DNA of 64,000 nucleotides from Micrasema longulum. Its lineage: Eukaryota; Arthropoda; Insecta; Trichoptera; Brachycentridae. The translations under genes and the position numbers were made by a program. The notes beneath the pieces were generated by a model that saw nothing but the letters and a program-made list of their open reading frames with translations, had not been told where the DNA came from and ran no database searches. Positions 1 through 13,300 of the stretch are shown one piece after another. The DNA lies in contig JAGVSM010000199.1 of the NCBI GenBank assembly GCA_022494885.1, positions 62,001-126,000 on the forward strand. Direction: 5' to 3'. How positions within the stretch are numbered: position 1 is the first letter of the stretch; the number at the start of each line of letters is the position of its first letter.

Positions 1-61
1 TTAATTTTGATTATGTTTTTGATGCTATATAATGTTTGTGATGATAAACTCGTATGTCCGT

Positions 62-172
62 GTCAACTAATTACTCGTCCCAACTCAACACAAGACTTTA
101 AGTCCCATGGAGTTGGGACTTATGTCTCAAAAAATGTGTAATTAATTGTTTATAAGTAAATAATGCTTCAAT
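62..172 (+). repeat. Dispersed repeat fragment (copy 1 of 2)
   Basis: About 100 bp here reappears on the opposite strand at 40215-40320. Both copies contain the blocks CGTCCCAACTC, AGTCCCATGGAGTTG and GACTTATGTCTCAAAA in the same order. No coding content is seen. It is probably the end of an old retroelement; the family is not identified. Confidence 0.6.
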
Positions 173-197
173 AAATCATACAAGATTAATACTAAAA

Positions 198-239
198 ATG
201 GCCGCTAGGCGTGTTTACGATTTTACTTCTTCAATCAGG
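198..239 (+). CDS. Candidate first coding exon of a small two-exon gene
   Basis: The ATG at 198 has a good context (AAAATGG). Fourteen codons (MAARRVYDFTSSIR) run to a consensus donor AGG|GTAAGT at 240 in phase 0. The only partner I find is 1822-1941, which begins in phase 0 after TTTAATTTCAG. Joined, they give a 53-residue product that I do not recognise. It is rich in Arg and Leu, with no clear signal peptide or membrane segment. The open frame is short, so a chance match of splice sites and frame cannot be excluded. The exon lies just 3' of a dispersed repeat and upstream of the first Ig exon seen, possibly inside an intron of that gene. Confidence 0.33.
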
Positions 240-705
240 GTAAGTCGCACATTTTTTATTATTTTTTTGATTTAAATGGCTTGCAGATCGAGGACGAATT
301 AAAATATATTACAATACTCAAAATACTGTTAATTTAAAACTATGTATGTCTGGATATTATCCCCTATTTACGCACAATACAATTAATTCCCAGTGGTCAA
401 TATGAACATATTATACAACATACATAATATACATTATGCTAACACAAAGTCAGTCGGAAGGAGATGAGGTACTATCAGCCAATAGCGGATAGTACACGAA
501 TGGGTATTATCGTACGATGTCCGCTAACTCGTGTACACAATATTAACACAGCCTACTAATTACAGATAACCGTAATTACTCACACATCTTCAATCAAAAT
601 AATTCACCTACCTGTATTCAATTATTCAGATTTATCGAAATCCGTTTCAACAAAGATGTTTATCAAATGTTTTTAAATATTTGTATTTAACCACTTACCG
701 ACTTG

Positions 706-755
706 TCTATGTCTACCAGTTTCGAGACGTACCCGTCTCTTCGTCAGGACACAAA
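706..755 (-). ncRNA. Hammerhead-ribozyme-like motif (Penelope-type)
   Basis: Read on the minus strand: stem I 5' strand UUUGUGUC (755-748), core box CUGACGA (747-741), stem II GAGACG/CGUCUC with a GGUA loop (739-724), core box GAAA (723-720), a minimal stem III CUGGUA (719-714), then stem I 3' strand GACAUAGA (713-706). All eight stem I positions pair, two as G-U. Predicted cleavage follows GUA at 714. One extra A sits between CUGACGA and stem II, and the relatives in this window also have it. Penelope-like elements are known to carry hammerheads with tiny stem III. No reverse transcriptase frame is seen next to it. Confidence 0.6.
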
Positions 756-1821
756 TTAAAATCGTCAGCTATGTTTCACAGTTCAGATTTGTGTTTCGCT
801 AACTGACCAGAACTCGTGACGTCGCGCGTCGCGTCGCGGACGGTGTTAATTCATAGTTTCGGTGGGGATTTACGAAATAGCAAATCTTTGAAAATCAAAG
901 CGACGATAATACGATACATATTATTTTCGTTGCTTAGTTTGACTTCAGTTTAACAACTGAACTTCCTCATTGTCAGATAACACGTTAAGCGGCATAATTC
1001 TGTGGAAGTATTAGGAATCCATTTGCGAAGGTACATTTATGTAGAACTCGCGATTCCATCCCTGACTGTGACTGTAGGAAAGGACAAACTCACACCAATA
1101 TACGGTGAAAATAGAGATGCGAATGATCCGATTGTACATTTAGATTAACAGTAACAACAAACTATTCGAATATAATGACAACCGGTTTTTTTTTTTTAGT
1201 AACCACAGCAGGTCAAGAGCCCTAATCGTATTTATTTAAGCGAACCTGCCATACTACACCTTATCTTCACTTGATAAAATGAGGAAGTTTTGATTTTTTT
1301 TTTATTGTGAATAGACTATTGAACTAAGCTAATTTTAGTTTTTAATTTTTGTATATCGTATTATCGGGCTATGATTTTTTCAAGTTTTTTACTTCTGAAA
1401 TTACTGCGCACGTGACGTCAGAGGTTCTCTTCCGCTTATTCTCAATCAATTCTGTTGATTGGTCCGTTCACGGTACGCAAACCGAATACTTTTCACATCT
1501 CTTTTATCATTGGTAGATTCATATGAACTAGTGACGTCTTTCGAAGTAGTTTGTTTTTATGAAAATGTTTTTATAATTTTTTTCATGCATTTTCAAAAAA
1601 AATTTAAATAAATTTTAATGCTCAAATTTATACCGCGCGCAAGAAAACATTTTTGTTTCCAATTTCCCGTAGGGCTGAAGTTCCTTGGTGTCCAGGATTT
1701 TTACCTGAGAGCAGTCATTAAGTAGACAACATTTTCCTAGGGTTTTGGTTCTATTTCACACGGAAAACTGTATTTGAATTCGCCTGGACAGTCTTTAATA
1801 TTTCAGTACGTTTAATTTCAG
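756..1821 (+). other. Non-coding stretch
   Basis: AT-rich sequence with no supportable gene or repeat. It would be intron if the 198-1941 small gene is real. Confidence 0.5.
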
Positions 1822-1941
1822 GGAGTCACACGCGCTAACGAGAACATCAAGAGGCTTGCGAATATTGAAAGACTTCATCATTTAGCCCGATCCGTTTTAC
1901 AAGTCTATGGTCTTTTTCAGATTTGCGCATGCCAAAAATAA
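1822..1941 (+). CDS. Candidate second (last) coding exon of the small two-exon gene
   Basis: After the acceptor TTTAATTTCAG, 39 codons read through to TAA at 1939-1941. They start GVTRANENIKRL and end QICACQK. Phase 0 matches the donor at 240. An AATAAA overlaps the stop codon (1937-1942) and could act as a poly(A) signal. Composition (ANE, RLANIERLHHLARS) looks more protein-like than the AT-rich surroundings. No family is recognised. The evidence is splice-site consistency only. Confidence 0.33.
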   Translation, partial: GVTRANENIKRLANIERLHHLARSVLQVYGLFQICACQK

Positions 1942-3330
1942 ATTTCAAGCTTTAATGAACGCTTAGTTACTTTTTTAAACAAAAAAATTTTTGTTTAAGA
2001 TTCGTGATATTTAGAACTTACATTTACTGCTTTCAATGCCCTTATAGAAGAATAGCCCTTATGAATAAGTGTTGAAAAACCAAATTGAATTTAAAAAAGC
2101 TGCAAGATTTACCAGTAATCGCAACAGTAATTTTTCTAACATAAATCTAAAATTTGAGGTTTAAAGATGTAATAAAAAATAATATTTTATCTTTAGCCGC
2201 ACAAACTCGTGTAATCCAATAGTAATAATTTCGGACGATCTCTATCTCTGCGCACTGACTCGCTGTGTGGAATAAAGTTTTAAACTATATATTATGTAAA
2301 GTTACTAATCCAAGAAATGCAAACGATGGCTTGTGATGTATTTTTTCCTAACAATAATGTTTCATAAAACATTATTTTCGATGTTAAAAAAATATGGTAC
2401 GCTGTATTATTTAATCGTCCTCGCAGTATATAAAGTTAATTTGTCTGTCACTTTCAGCATTATTTTCTCAATTGTGACGTAACCGTTAAATATAACTATT
2501 AGCTTGTTGGTTCATTAGCTTGTTGGTAAATCAGGAGAACCAATTCCGGGTGAGCAAACCTGGCCATCTCCATTCCTGTACCGGCCATTCTGTAACAATT
2601 TATTCAGAGAAAACCTTTAACGTTATTTTACATGTTCGAAAGACACCCTAATTCAGAAATTTATCAAAAATTTATACCTTTCAAGCCCAAAAGAAAATTG
2701 TTGTTTACAAATCCTTCATATTCCCAGAATCACCCTAATCAAGACAAAACTTACGAATATGTTGTTTTTTATTAGGGTAAATATTCAAATATTATCACAA
2801 CCGGTTAATAAATATTCGATTCCTATGAGTTAATTGCCAGTGTCTCTAGCGGGAGCATTGGGAACGCGTAATTTGTGCTGTTAGATGGAAGATAGTCAGA
2901 TTTATAGTTCAGTTCTACTTTAGCGGGTTCGGTTTGCAGTCCTCTAGGATTCTGATAAGATATCTGAAGTTAATTGGTCTTCACTTCTACACACGCTACC
3001 TACAGTTGGTAGAATAAAGGGGACTCCATTGCTATCGCCCTAAGAATATAATCACTTTCAAATCAGTTTGCATTTGATTCCCTTTCTTGAGCACACTCAA
3101 AGTTTAAGGAGATAAAAAAGATTTATGGTTACGCAGGCAGATTGGAATATTTATGTGACGGTCACATCGGTCACTACTTTCATGACTTTACCGACACAGA
3201 AAGGTGCATAAGATACTGCAATAATAAATCATTATAATACATTATTGATTTGACTACTCGAATTTTGATTAATTATGGAACAGTAAAAATGAAAAAAACT
3301 GTATTTAAATTTGTTGCAACAGAGAGGGAA
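1942..3330 (+). other. Non-coding stretch
   Basis: AT-rich, with only short chance ORFs. A small direct duplication of TTAGCTTGTTGGT lies near 2500-2530. Otherwise nothing identifiable. Confidence 0.5.
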
Positions 3331-3334
3331 AACA

Positions 3335-3770
3335 TTTTTGAGGGGGGAATATCGGAGTCTAGGCATTTGTAGGGCTTATGACCTGTCAAGTGGCCACATT
3401 ACACATTGTGTAACATTCACTATTTTGCCCATGTTTGAACATCCCTGTTTTCTCAACTCTTCCATCTGTTGACTTTTGTGATGTAAAAGAGCTGAAACCT
3501 TTACCATATGGGTTTAAACATGGTTCAAAAATTAAGACTCGTTCTATCTGGCTGCGATACGCTCTCACTTACTTTTATGATGCATACGCTTACACATACC
3601 TAGACACTACTAAAAATGTACCATAGTTTAATGTGTATGAGTTTTATTTAGAAATTTCGCTGCTCTGTGTTTAAACCTTATCTTTTTTTTAAATTGTCTA
3701 CGAACATTTGGACAGACTCAAATATTGTAATAGTTTAATCATTTTTTTATGACTGAATGTTTCTGTAAAA
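3335..3770 (+). repeat. MITE-like family A, copy 1
   Basis: Carries the family blocks GGGCTTATGACCTGTC, GTGGCCACATTACACA, CATGTTTGAACATCC, CAACTCTTCCATCTG and, near the 3' side, GAACATTTGGACAGACTC. The same blocks recur at 9010-9345, 11045-11260 (-), 12615-12720, 19775-19960 and 42330-42500. The open frame at 3435-3626 is just this repeat. Confidence 0.65.
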
Positions 3771-3786
3771 TAAATAATAATAAAAT

Positions 3787-4110
3787 TTACAACTTGTTCC
3801 ACTCGCCTTCGTCTTGACTCCTCCGCATACTGGCACCACCGGCTATCTGGACAACGTCGTGGGTCCATTTCTTCGATGGCCTTCCAACACTGCTTTCATT
3901 TGTCCAGGATCTCCACTTCGGTATTCGCGGTGCCCATCTGGAGTCCCCCTGTCTAGTCGTATATATGATGTCCCGCACATTACCACTTCGGTTCTGCAAC
4001 AGTTAATGAACGTCATCGGTGACTTTGGTTTTCTGTCTAATCTCTTTGTTTCGTATTCTATCTCGGAGACCCGCACTGAGCATCTTACGTTTCATAAACC
4101 GTCGTTTATT
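3787..4110 (-). mobile_element. RTE-like LINE 3' end (5'-truncated, frameshifted)
   Basis: Minus-strand frames encode the C-terminal tail typical of RTE-like LINE polyproteins in insects: SVGRPSKKWTHDVVQIAGG followed by MRRSQDEGEWNKL. A second frame at 3843-4076 covers an overlapping upstream part, so at least one frameshift separates the two. Only the end of the reverse-transcriptase ORF remains. The element lies just upstream of the first visible Ig exon, in the intron. Confidence 0.65.
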
Positions 4111-4226
4111 TTGTTACGGACCATTATTTCAGCTTTAAAATTGTTAAAGGATTTTACAAAATGGATTTGACAAAAGTAAGATTTTATGAAGAGCTTTAAA
4201 TATCGAATTTTTTCTTTATTTTTCAG

Positions 4227-4396
4227 TCCGTCCTACCAAGATCTCCATGTCTGGAGTGGAGGGGCATGCGGTGCAGGGTAGCAAGGTGACGCTGGAGTGT
4301 CTGGTACAAGGGGCCAGGCCCGCAGCCAACCTGACCTGGTATAATGGCTCTAGGCCCTTGGAGACTGAGCAGACGCAGGCGGTGGCCAAACTACAG
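4227..4396 (+). CDS. Ig receptor exon: first half of Ig-a
   Basis: Follows the acceptor TTTATTTTTCAG, and its first two bases complete a split codon (phase 1). It encodes RPTKISMSG, the first Ig Cys in KVTLECLVQG, and the core Trp in ANLTWYNGS (also an N-glycosylation sequon). It ends AAACTACAG|GTGAGT in phase 0. The second half of the domain lies 24.6 kb downstream. The C2-set character resembles the CD80-like domains of nephrin/sidestep proteins. Confidence 0.85.
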
Positions 4397-7300
4397 GTGA
4401 GTGTTTCTATAATATGTCGGTAGTTATCCACGATTTTAGAAGATCTGGTACTTTTCATACAAATTTAGGGTAAAATCTCGTGCAAAACAGAATATGCACG
4501 TTGACAATTGGACGTGCGCAGATAAAACAAGAAAATCATCCGCTAGAGTCGATCTCGCTAGATCTTTTGACGCTTATAATAAATAATGAATATCATAATG
4601 TTTTATGAAAAAAATGTTGCGATGAATCCTTGTAGAAAATATTATTAGTTTTTATAATTAATTTAACCTTTTATCGTCTTAAAGACAGTGCAAAAAGTGA
4701 ATGATACATTTCCTGTGTGTAAACAACAAATAATACAAAATATGCAAATTACTGATTTTTTTAGCGCGGATGTCAAATTGCTACCATTGTGGTTAATAGA
4801 AAATGACCTCAAATTTTGATTAGAAAATAAAGAAAATATAATAGAAAACAACTTTATAATATACAAGCAATAACATCCTTACAGAGTTCAGTTGTTAATC
4901 AGTCAGTTACTCGCGCTCCATTTCCGATTCGGTTATTATACTATTCACATCGAAGCGCAACGTCATTTTGTTCTGTCAACTCCATCTGGGGAAGGAGTTC
5001 CCTGCATCAACAATCGTTAATCCTACAACTATTCTATTATTCTAAACATATCGTTTGATTTTGTATAAATCCAAGTTGTCTCTTAGTTTTTGGCTATAAT
5101 ATTTTTTTTTGGTGTTGCCTTTTCTATTTTTAATATCATCTAAATTGTGCTTATTCGAAATAAAATCTTTAAAATTATATAAATAACTTAATTGGGTTCG
5201 CAGGAGTTTAAAAAAATGTCCACTCTAAATACAATTTTATCTGTTACTTACGTAAGTAAAAACTTCATAATACGAAAAGATAATGCTATACGAGTCTTAT
5301 GTCAAGAACACTCCGCGTTTTTAAAAAAATTTAAAATAAAGACTTATAAAAATATAAAAACATTTTTAAGTTCGCTTATAAAAATATTTGTAGGATGTTC
5401 GTGACTTTTAGAGGATTAAGGATTTGAATGTTAAATAATATTTGCCCCGGGCTGAGCACATCTCGTAACATACTTTTGCGATATATTTAGAGAGGTACTT
5501 GTTAATCTGAAAGATATACATAATATTATATTATTTTATCTACCTCGATAGAGGTACATATGGCGAAAAAGAATTCGTAATACGGTAAAGGTATTACGTA
5601 TAAAGTGTACTGACGTTGACTATAATACTAAGGTCACTTATTTTTTTGCAGAAAAGTCATAAAAATAAGAACACATGAAATGATTACGAATTATTCAGTC
5701 TCTTACCAATCGCTTAGTTCTACTTAATTTATAATTTCATGATTTTACTTTACTGTAAAAAAACTCAATGGGTACCTACTTAAATTATTATTCGATTTCT
5801 TCAGTGAAATTGATCGCAGGGAATCTGAGGGGTTCGAACGAACGATGATTTGTATACTTAAATTTGAAATATTGACTCATCAGAGAAACACACCTAAAAA
5901 AATTCGTTATCACACGATTGCAATTTTTTAAAGCTTGAAAACCACAAAAATGACAAATACCCGATTCTAGTCTTCAACAGTCGTATGTTGGTGTACTTTG
6001 ACCTATGAGTGTCAGTAGTGGTACCAGCAGCAAAAATAATAAAGAAATTCTCATCAAATTCGAGTTATTTAAAAGTAAAGACAACGTAAACATTAAAACC
6101 GCAAAACAATTGTACTGTCCATTAATTTGGCAACCCAATGTATGAAGACTAATGTAACGTCACAGTCACACACGAGTTATTAATACATTTGAAATATGGT
6201 ACAAAGAGAAACACCTTCTTAGTTTATCTTAAGGAACATTAATCAACCGGAATCTCAATTTGTTATTACCTTATATTTAAAACATTGGAAGTCCGCGGTC
6301 CTAAAATGCGCCCACCCAGTGTACAGAGCAGATATCTCGGACGCCCGTTTAAGGAGCTATTGAAAAACAATAATATATGGCAGGTGAATGGGCACTTACA
6401 TAAAGTGGAAATTTTACCGTCCGAGGATATAATATATATATATATCTGGGAATTCCTTTATTCTCCACTACACGGCTCTAGTGCGAGTACGTACCGTCTC
6501 GTCTCGCTCTTCAGATGCTCATATGAATTCCTATCGAGTACCTATCTAAAGTTGCTACGCTCGGAGAGATAAAAATATTTACTTTATAGCGTAATGCCAT
6601 TAAAATGAAACAGTAGAACTCTAACCATCTGAACTCCGATTATCCGAATCGCTTTTAAAATTTCAAAAAAAAAATAAAGACGAAAACGTACTGCGATTCG
6701 TAAAATAATGATTCTGTCTAAGCGCTCTATCGTCCTTCCCTCTGTCCTCCCTTCCTCCACTGTTCGTGATGATGATAGTCAAACAGCTTACTTTGACCGA
6801 TACGTTCTGCGAGCAATGACTTTCATTTACAGTCCTGTACGTACATACTGTACAGCACTTGTAACTACGCTTAACACGTAAAAGTGTTGCCTTTTCATTT
6901 AATTAACTTATTTATTTATTTTATCCAATATAAAATACAAATACATAGTTTATAAAATATTTTTTTTTACAATAGGTACATTTAATGTAATTTAATTTTT
7001 ATTTATGGATGTAGCCACTCCACTGGCCCACAGGCACGTTCCGGAGTGTCAGTGTATTATTTATTTTATACATAATTGTACATACTTTTACATCAATTGT
7101 TGTGTAAAAATTAAAAAGAAATATGAAAAAAGACTCTCAAACTTATCTACATCAATAAAACGAGAAAGGACTTTCAAGAAACTAAAATTATATTTTGATA
7201 TATGAAACATATTCATCAGCTTCCTGTTTAGTCTTTTTATCAATCCGTTTATGGACTCGAGCTTTGAAAATATTGTTTTTCATTTTGTTCACCAATATGT

Positions 7301-10300
7301 CCTTGCTTAAAAGGTTGTATAGCTTAGAAAAAAAAGCTTATCTTAAAAGCTCTTTCTATTTCTCATTAAAAATTAACATTTTCCCCAATTTTCAACATAC
7401 ATACGGTAATAAATTAAAATAGACACTAGAATAGGGTCCGGTCCCAATTGATTAGGACAATCGGAGTTCTACTGTACATTTCTTATTTATTGATATTATA
7501 AGATTGCAATTTCAATTTTTTTCTTTAATTCGTTTATGTACATCACAAAAAAATATTCGAGGCAAAAAAAACACGAAAAAAAAATTGTGATTCAATTTAA
7601 ATGTGATGAAATGGTAAAATAAAAGTATCTAGTAATTAGAGTAAAGGGGAGCCATCCTCTGAGAGCTTTCTTTCGAAAACACGAAACATGTCGATATTCA
7701 AAGAGGGTTGAGTAAAGACATTGCTAACTAAAATACTGGTGGATTTTTTAAAGCTGGCGCGTTTGCAATACTTACACAGCTGCATTGTGTAGTATTTGTA
7801 AATAAGCTCATGTTATGACATCGCACGGTGAACGCAATATGTAAATAATATCTGCGGATTAAAGTATCACTTGTCTTTTATTTATATAATAAATTACAAT
7901 GAACTTCCATCAAGAATTTTCACATATAAACTCAAATGTTTTTAAATAATATCTGTCTCTTTCGCCCTCAGAAGCGCTTATGAGCGGGACATAGACAACT
8001 ATCACTTTGTTAGCGGCCAATGATATAAAATATACACTGGATACTTTTACGATTCTTAATAGTAAAAATATAACCATATGTATTCGATGAGTATGTATTA
8101 AGCGATGGAATGAAAATACTGGTTTATGAATATATATTTTCATTTTATCAAATCGTGAGGTTGATTATCTAGTGCTGGCGCTTTCGCAAAACTTACACAA
8201 AAAAAATTTAATGCACAGAATATTAATTTTAAAAATCTTGATATTAAAATAAAATAAATATTTTTTTAAATCTCTTTTAGATAAGAGCGAAAAAAAAACA
8301 ATCACTTAAGATGTCATATATTTATTTATTTTTAAACAAGCAAGTTTTTTATTTGATATTTTGTCTTCATTATAATAATAATTAATACAGTGTAATTAAA
8401 ATGCTCAATACAAATTATATTGGAGAAAATATACACTTAAAAATACATACTTATTGATTAACAATAAAAATAGCACATTTGGTTAAAATTGAATATTACC
8501 TTTTTTTATCAACATTCTGTTGATTTTAAATGCTTTGTGTGAATTTTGCGAACGTGCCAGCTTTAATTAAACAACCAGTACCTATTAACTTACGATTTCG
8601 TTTTCTCCTATTTTTTTTATTAAAATTTTACTTTTACATATTATTACACATGCACCTTATAACTAAGTTCCATGAATCATTTTTTGTCCTCATCGGATAC
8701 TGAACTATAACACTTTTTTTCGGCCTTTTATTTTTCACACGTGTTGCATAATGCCATCAATTATTGCATCTATTTTTATTGTTATTAGATATCTGGAACT
8801 TTCTATTATTTCCACTCTTTAAGTCTTTTTTTAACACATAGCATGTTACAATAAACATTAACTCCTAACTAAAATTTAAATCGTATCTTTAAATTTGTGC
8901 TTCACGTTCTGCACATTTTGTACTTTATAACATTTGTGTTAGGTCCTTAGTCATGTGGCGTCATGAAGCTCTCTGGGCGTAGATTGATAGTAAATTAATT
9001 TAAAAAAAGTAATGCGTTTATCCAAATTTTTGTAGATAAGGAATGGGTTCAACTCTGTAAGGAGTTTTTAATATTAATTTATTACAATAGAGATGGAGAA
9101 TATCTGCAAGAAAGGAATGTGGAAGACTAGGCATTTAAGGGGCTTACGACCTGTCATTGGCTGGTTTAATTAGCGACATTAGATGTGGTGCAATATTCGC
9201 CATTCTGCCTATGTTTGAACATCCATATTCCTTCAATTCTTTCATCTGTCGAGTAGAGTGAAGTTAAAGACTATATGTAGGTGAAATAACTCCCCAGGGT
9301 GGTGAATCCCATCCTTGTCTACAAAAATTTGGCCAAACTCTAAAAATTGTCTGTCGATAAAACCGACTGGTCCAGGAAGAAATATAAAAATTAGACAGTT
9401 TAAGCGTTGCCTAGTATGCGCGTGAAATAAATTCAATTAAATGAATCTCCCCCGCATCGATAAACGTTTTTCCTGTTTTACTTTTAAAAAGTTAACATAT
9501 CTAAGAGTTGAGGGAATGTAGTTGTTTAAACATATGCGGAATGGTGAATGTTACGCAGTTGATTGTCGCGTCGCGTTTGCACTGAGAATGGAGATATGCA
9601 GTTAGTTGACTGACCATTTTTAAACCCTTTCGAGATGTCCACAAATAGGAAAACGATAATTTCTCAACTTGCAGAAAGCGTACTGAAAACAAACACATGG
9701 CGAAACCCGATAAACGAGAGTGGTACAGGTAAATCAACTTTAGTTGAGACCACGCATACATAATTTTTTGCTATATCTGTATACATTTGTTTTAAAAATA
9801 TTATTTTTTTAAAGTTAAAAATAAGAATCCAAATAACATATAAGCTATATTCACAAAAATATACAAAAACTAGAAAAAAGTGATGTTTGATATACCGCTA
9901 TATAATCAGGAAGGTTTATGTGAAATTAAAAATAATTGTATATATTAAACAGTTTATTGTTCATCTGATATGAAACGGAAAACACGCGAGATTTTATAAA
10001 AATACTGTCTTGACTACACTTTATGTAATTGCTTCAAAACCAAGATAAAATAAAAAGTTCATAATTTTGCAAAATGTTTTTTTTTCTCAAAACTGACTTT
10101 TTTGCGTTATGATACTTTTCTAGCGGGGCGGGGGCGGGGGCGGGAGTGCGAAATGTTTAGGCCTTATTGCTAAACCGATCACCGCCAGCGGGTTAAAGAA
10201 GACACGGACCGAACGTAATTACTTCTGGCTGTAAAATATCTCGCGGTTCGGCGGAAAAAACATGGCCCGCAAAGTTGCTCCTCCGCGGAAGTTCCGCGAG

Positions 10301-13300
10301 CGGCCGCAATTTTAGCACCTCTGATTTATGTGCGGGCGACCGCGCGCGGGAGGGGTAATCAATGGCGGAGGAGGATGTTCGAGAAAAAATGGCGCGCGGG
10401 AGCCATTTGAATATTTAAAAACATTTACACCAGAAGTTATACGGCGCTTTAATTTAACACGTGGTGTGTGAGTTGTACGAACTTTCTTCGGAACAGACTT
10501 TTCAATTCGGGACCGTTTTTTCAAAACTCGACATTCCCTCGAAAAGTAATTTTTCAATCATTGTTTTAAAAAATAACACCTCACAACTAAGCCCGAAGGT
10601 AATCTAATGTATAATGTATAATTTTATTTTGTATTTCATTAGCACCCAATGTAAATTATTGAAATTAGATATACACTATAAAATATCGTGTTTCGCAAAA
10701 ACGGTAAGACTTTGATATTTTTTGAAGCCGGTTTTTATCATATTTCGGTAAACGATGCGTCTCAAAAAAATCTCGACGAAAAAACAATTTTCAATTAATC
10801 TAAATAGAAATTAAAATTGGTATTTGAACAGTTTGTTTGAATATTTAATAATCTTTTCGTATGAAAGCCTTATTTTATATTGTATTTTTATCGGCAGTGG
10901 TCCGTTTTAGTGGTCTTGTTTTGATGCTACGAGTCCTATGTTTTTTTCATTTTAATTTGTAAATATGTAACTTGCACTGAGGCTGAAATTATTGCTAAGT
11001 AAAAGGCCTGAATAAAGATTCCAAGAAAAAGTAAAAAATTCCAAAAAAAATTTCAGCTTTTCCTAGTAGGTGAAATATTCAGCCAGCTGAATTTCACCCA
11101 CATCCGTAGAAATTTCAGCTTTTTTACATCACAAAAGCCAGCAGATAGAAGAGTTGAGGAAATGTGGATGCTCAATGTTAAACAGGGTGTAAAGTGGCCG
11201 CTGAAACTAGCAAATGACAGGTCATAAGCCGTTCTGAATTCCCATATCCCCTTCTCCAAAATGTTTCCTCTCTTCGTTGCGGTAAATTTCAATATCATTG
11301 GCTGGTTTAAACGTGCTAAGGCATACTAACATATGTATATGTTTATTTATATATCTCCGTATGCATATTTATTTATTAAACTTTTTGTAGATATTTTTAT
11401 TTGTACATTGGCGGGCTTATTGCCAAATGGCTTTGTTTGCAATTTGTTTTTACGATAAACTTATTTTATTAATATTATTGGAGTTTAAAACATTAACTTT
11501 GTGGTCAAAAATTTTAACTAATATTAGTAAATATTCGTATATAACTACTTACCGACTTTTTTAATCTACCGGTTGCGAGACGTGCCCGTCTTTTCGTCAG
11601 GACACTCACTACACCAACATGCAAGTACTAAAATACACCTCCACCTTCACCATTTTTTTTATTTTACTTATTTAACTTTTTGTACATAATGTTATATGTA
11701 CATTGGTGGACTTATTGCCAAATGGCAATTTCTTCCAACCAACCAATAAAATAAAAGTTTTATTTTTATAATTCAAGTTACAGAACATATTCAATAGAAA
11801 AAAAAGGATTAAAAAGCTAAATATATAAAAATAGAAATAAATGTATTTGATTATAAATTACCATAAATCAAAACTATTACTCAATTGGAAAAATGAAAAA
11901 GAGGAAAGAGGAAAAAGGAAAGGAGGAGAGATTAAGGAAGAGAAAGGAGATGTTTCTTCAGACATGATTTAAACAGAGATAAAGTAGCAACTTCTTTAAT
12001 GGTGGATGGGAGATGATTCCACAGTCGAGCCGCATGGACACTATATGAGTTAGAGAAGAAAAAGGTATTGTGGGTGGGTATTAAGAGAGTGCCTTGAGAA
12101 TCAGAACGAAGAGGTAAACCATGAACTGATAAGCGTTGAAAATTTTCACGCAGGTATATAGGAGCGTTAGGACTATGAAGTATATTGAACAGAAGTGAGA
12201 GGGAGTGATAGTCTCTCCGCTGTCTAATTTTGAGCCATTTCAGTTGCCTACGATAATCAGAAATGTGGTCATATTTTTTAAGACCAAAAATGTACCTTAT
12301 GCATGTATTCTGAGGTCGTTCAAGTTTATCGAGTTGCTCACAGCTTAAATCAGTCATGGAAACATCAGCGTAATCTAGAATGGGTAGTAGTAATGCTTGT
12401 ACAAGGGTGAATTTAGTATTAATGGGTAAGAATTTTTGCAACCTTCTAAGTGAGTGTAGACTGATAAATATACACATACACGTGAGCACACATATAAAAA
12501 TACATTCACATACATTTGAAATGTTAAATCTTTTTTTCCCCTTTCATCTTGTTTCTCTTTTTTTAAATAAAAATACTTAATCAATAAATTAAATAATAAA
12601 TTTTCAATAAATAACATTACAGGTACATTGACAAGTTAATCTTAATAAGTTCCTAGGGGTTGAAATCCAATCTTTGCCGACAAACATTTAGAAAAACTCA
12701 AAATTTTGTTGGTACAGTTTGTTTGAATATGTAATAACCTCCTCGTACGGGTTATATTATTTTTGTTTGTCTTGTTGATACGCCTGTATTTTTACCAGTT
12801 GTCCTTTTTATCATGGACGTGGCCACGGGGAGCCGGGTGGGGCGCGTGGCCCCCCGCTTGTCGCTGTGCTTGGGCAAATTACTGGTCAATAATATCGAAA
12901 GGTTATAATAATATTGCGCCGGTGCGCGGCGGAGCTGGACTCTGGCACAACCAATGTCAAGGATGTCAAGGAACACACTTGGGTGTGCCAAACGCCGAAC
13001 TAGAGGCTGCGCTACAGTTCGGGCAACATTATAAGAGGATACTTTTGACAGATTACAATAGTGCTGTGGTAGTCTTTTTTCATTCGATTTTCAAATGAGA
13101 TTTTTTAATTTTGAATAAGTTTCCGTCAGACGGGGTGAATAGAAACGAGTTTTAATATTTACGATTAAATAGCTCAGTACTAACAAAAATATATTTATTT
13201 ATACTTTTACAATGTTTGTATTTTACTTATTTATATACAGGATAATGTTCCCTCACTGGGGTGTCCCGTGCCGAGGGAAATATTTTACAATAAGCGAAAC

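Noticed and set aside
12763..13098. 111-codon frame with a GC-rich segment.
   Set aside because: Open in more than one frame, no family match, no splice partners found.
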